Part shown: positions 6,682 to 7,848 of the stretch, piece by piece
How positions within the stretch are numbered: the first letter of the stretch is position 1
Layout of the letters: every line of letters starts with the position of its first letter
Origin: Deltaproteobacteria bacterium
GTDB taxonomy: Bacteria > Desulfobacterota > Desulfarculia > Desulfarculales > Desulfarculaceae
Direction of reading: 5' to 3'
Assembly (NCBI GenBank): GCA_021815655.1
Contig: JAKAGJ010000076.1
Location: forward strand, 1 to 7,848
DNA length: 7,848 nt
Position numbers and translations under genes: made by a program
The notes under the pieces: model-generated
Seen by the model: only the letters and a program-made list of their open reading frames with translations
The model's database searches: none
What the model was told of the DNA's origin: nothing

Positions 6682-6850
6682 GCCGCTTCCTACCGGTTGG
6701 TGTGCCATTCTGACGGCTCTCTCAAAATTTATTGCATAATATAACCTAGTTATCCCCAGTATCCCCGTAAAGCCCCGCCCAGGCCGTCGCCAGGGTGTTG
6801 CCTTGGCCTCGGCCATCCCCGGCATCACAACTACCTACAGGTAAGATTTT

Positions 6851-6877
6851 GGCCTCAAAAAGGCCCGGCTAGGCCTT
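6851..6877. other. Mutually exclusive GGCC hairpins, possible minus-strand terminator
   Basis: GGCCT (6851-6855) can pair with AGGCC (6861-6865), or AAGGCC (6860-6865) with GGCCTT (6872-6877) around the loop CGGCTA. Read on the minus strand, the second stem runs directly into a T-run (the complement of A6856-6860), which is terminator-like. On the plus strand no T-run follows. No minus-strand gene is visible nearby, so the role is unclear. Confidence 0.3.
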
Positions 6878-6884
6878 CTAAATG

Positions 6885-6901
6885 GTTAACAATATTGTAA
6901 C
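6885..6901. promoter_or_regulatory. Palindromic candidate operator upstream of the amt promoter
   Basis: GTTAACAATATTGTAAC has GTTA and TAAC ends around the perfect inner palindrome ACAATATTGT (6889-6898). It is AT-rich within a GC-rich genome and ends about 20 nt before the -24 box. It could be an operator or a bending-protein site; it is not a clear NtrC or IHF consensus. Confidence 0.3.
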
Positions 6902-6920
6902 GAAGCGCCTACGCGCGGCC

Positions 6921-6937
6921 CTGGCACGATATCTGCT
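6921..6937 (+). promoter_or_regulatory. Sigma-54 (RpoN) promoter for amt
   Basis: CTGGCACGATATCTGCT matches the sigma-54 consensus YTGGCACG-N4-TTGCW with a perfect -24 box and one mismatch (C for the first T) in the -12 box. The invariant GG (6923-6924) and GC (6935-6936) are separated by exactly 10 nt. Transcription should start near 6948, giving a leader of about 100 nt. Such promoters need an NtrC-type activator and fit nitrogen-limited control of an ammonium transporter. Confidence 0.8.
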
Positions 6938-6973
6938 CAACAGGCCTGACGAATACAGGCTCGCCCGCCCCCC

Positions 6974-7004
6974 GGACCCCGCCGGTCCCTGGCGGGATTC
7001 CGCC
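6974..7004 (+). other. Alternating GC-rich hairpins in the amt leader
   Basis: Three pairings compete: GGACC (6974-6978) with GGTCC (6984-6988); CCCGCC (6978-6983) with GGCGGG (6991-6996); and GGCGG (6991-6995) with CCGCC (7000-7004). They lie in the leader predicted from the sigma-54 start. No known riboswitch is recognised, and in GC-rich sequence this could be chance. Confidence 0.35.
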
Positions 7005-7032
7005 GTGACTGGCGCGGCAACCGCAAATTTGT

Positions 7033-7038
7033 AAGGAG
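7033..7038 (+). promoter_or_regulatory. Ribosome binding site for amt
   Basis: AAGGAG, in the unstructured AT-rich stretch after the leader hairpins, ends 9 nt before ATG 7048 and fixes that start. Confidence 0.75.
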
Positions 7039-7047
7039 AACCCACCG

Positions 7048-7848
7048 ATGCCCCAAGCCATCAACGCCGGCGACACTGCCTGGGTGCTGGTCTGCTGCTC
7101 CCTGGTCTTGCTCATGACCCCGGCCCTGGCCTTTTTTTACGGCGGCATGGTCCGCAAGAAAAACCTGCTCTCCACGCTGACCCTGAGCTATGTCTTCATG
7201 GCCCTGATCGGGGTGCAGTGGATACTCTTTGGCTACAGTCTGGCCTTTGGCAAGAGCATCGGCGGCTTCATCGGCGGGCTCAACTACCTGGGCTTCATGG
7301 GCGTGGGCGCCGCCCCCAGCGCCGACTACGGCTCCACCATCCCCCATACGGTCTTCGCCGCCTTCCAGATGATGTTCGCGGTAATCACCCCGGCGCTCAT
7401 CACCGGCGCCTTCGTGGAGCGGGTACGCTTCAAGTCCTTCCTGCTTTTCGCGCTGTTGTGGGCCACCCTGATCTATGATCCCCTGTGCCACTGGGTGTGG
7501 GGCAAGGGCGGCTGGCTCAACGAGATGGGCGTGCTGGACTTTGCCGGCGGCACCGTGGTGCACATCGCCGCCGGATTCAGCGCCCTGGCCTTCGCCCTGG
7601 CCATCGGCCCGCGCAAGGGCTACGGCAGCTTCCCCATGGAGCCCACCAACATCCCCTACACGGTGCTGGGCGCGGGACTGTTGTGGGTGGGCTGGTTCGG
7701 CTTCAACGCCGGCTCGGCGCTGACCGCCTCGGGCGTGGCCGGCAACGCCTTGCTTACCACCAACACTTCCGGCGCCACCGCCGGTCTGGTGTGGATGGTG
7801 CTATCCTGGCTGGACGGCCGCCCCTCCACCCTGGGCCTGGCCACGGGC
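7048..7848 (+). CDS. amt: Ammonium transporter, Amt family (3' end beyond the window)
   Basis: Inner-membrane channel that takes up ammonium, conducting it as ammonia plus proton. The first 267 codons are present and open to the window edge; full Amt proteins have roughly 400-450 residues. The N-terminus goes straight into the first membrane segment (about 10-33, then FYGGMVRKKN), with no separate signal peptide of the E. coli AmtB type. Further helices lie near 43-65, 98-121, 131-148, 168-187, 204-224 and 239-255. Pore residues are present: F106/F110 in FQMMF, W151 in HWVWGKGG, D164 and H172 in LDFAGGTVVH, and F219 and S223 in WVGWFGFNAGSAL, matching W148, D160, H168, F215 and S219 of mature AmtB. 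The second pore histidine is beyond the window. A sigma-54 promoter upstream implies nitrogen control; in many bacteria a GlnK PII gene follows, but this cannot be seen here. Confidence 0.95.
   Translation, partial: MPQAINAGDTAWVLVCCSLVLLMTPALAFFYGGMVRKKNLLSTLTLSYVFMALIGVQWILFGYSLAFGKSIGGFIGGLNYLGFMGVGAAPSADYGSTIPHTVFAAFQMMFAVITPALITGAFVERVRFKSFLLFALLWATLIYDPLCHWVWGKGGWLNEMGVLDFAGGTVVHIAAGFSALAFALAIGPRKGYGSFPMEPTNIPYTVLGAGLLWVGWFGFNAGSALTASGVAGNALLTTNTSGATAGLVWMVLSWLDGRPSTLGLATG

Larger units (their letters stand above)
6571..7047 (+). other. Intergenic regulatory region between the racemase gene and amt
   Basis: No convincing gene lies in these 477 nt; the short frames there have no family features or good ribosome sites. 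Base composition falls sharply to AT-rich at about 6721-6750 and 6881-6900. In order it holds a terminator-like hairpin, a possible weak NtrC-like half-palindrome (6690-6705), the AT-rich stretch, alternating GGCC hairpins (6851-6877), the palindromic segment GTTAACAATATTGTAAC (6885-6901), the sigma-54 promoter (6921-6937) and a roughly 100-nt GC-rich leader for amt. Confidence 0.6.

Noticed and set aside
6557..6739. Short 60-codon plus-strand frame after the racemase gene
   Set aside because: It overlaps the end of the racemase gene, has no ribosome site or family similarity, and runs through the probable terminator.
6723..6745. AT-rich stretch with CATAAT as a sigma-70 promoter for amt
   Set aside because: No acceptable -35 box sits 16-18 nt upstream, and the sigma-54 promoter closer to the gene is far better formed.

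Overview
The window is a GC-rich (about two thirds G+C by eye), densely coded stretch in which every gene lies on the + strand. Codon and dinucleotide style, an REP/MITE-like palindrome of a type common in Desulfobacterota (former Deltaproteobacteria), and a sigma-54 promoter before an ammonium transporter suggest a GC-rich Gram-negative bacterium, perhaps Desulfarculus-like. That placement is an inference from style, not from a marker gene.

Layout. Positions 1-105 hold the last 34 codons of a non-hydrolysing UDP-GlcNAc 2-epimerase. A 261-nt intergenic region follows, mostly filled by a long imperfect palindrome (120-258). From 367 to 5378 runs a compact glycan operon: a NeuA-type CMP-acylneuraminate cytidylyltransferase (367-1089), a GT4 glycosyltransferase (1105-2268), an AsnB-type glutamine amidotransferase/asparagine synthase (2278-4254) and a second GT4 glycosyltransferase (4251-5378). 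The gaps are 15 nt, 9 nt and a 4-nt GTGA overlap. After a 9-bp hairpin placed over the last stop codon comes a CaiB/BaiF-superfamily gene with its own strong Shine-Dalgarno (5413-6570). Its active-site pattern matches alpha-methylacyl-CoA racemase. A 477-nt non-coding region (6571-7047) holds a probable intrinsic terminator, an AT-rich stretch, a small palindrome and a sigma-54 promoter. The window ends inside an Amt-family ammonium transporter (7048-7848, no stop reached).

How the genes fit together. The epimerase and the cytidylyltransferase point to an activated amino sugar and a CMP-activated nonulosonic acid (sialic, legionaminic or similar). The two GT4 enzymes would assemble a surface polysaccharide, LPS O-chain or glycoprotein glycan. 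In such a locus the AsnB-like protein may amidate a uronic or other carboxylated sugar, not make free asparagine. The racemase is the odd member and may belong to separate acyl-CoA metabolism. The Amt gene starts a new, nitrogen-regulated unit.

I see no clearly new defence or mobile system, tRNA, rRNA or CRISPR array. The most interesting signals are the sigma-54/leader architecture of amt, the long palindrome, the amidotransferase in a glycan setting and the racemase at the operon's end.
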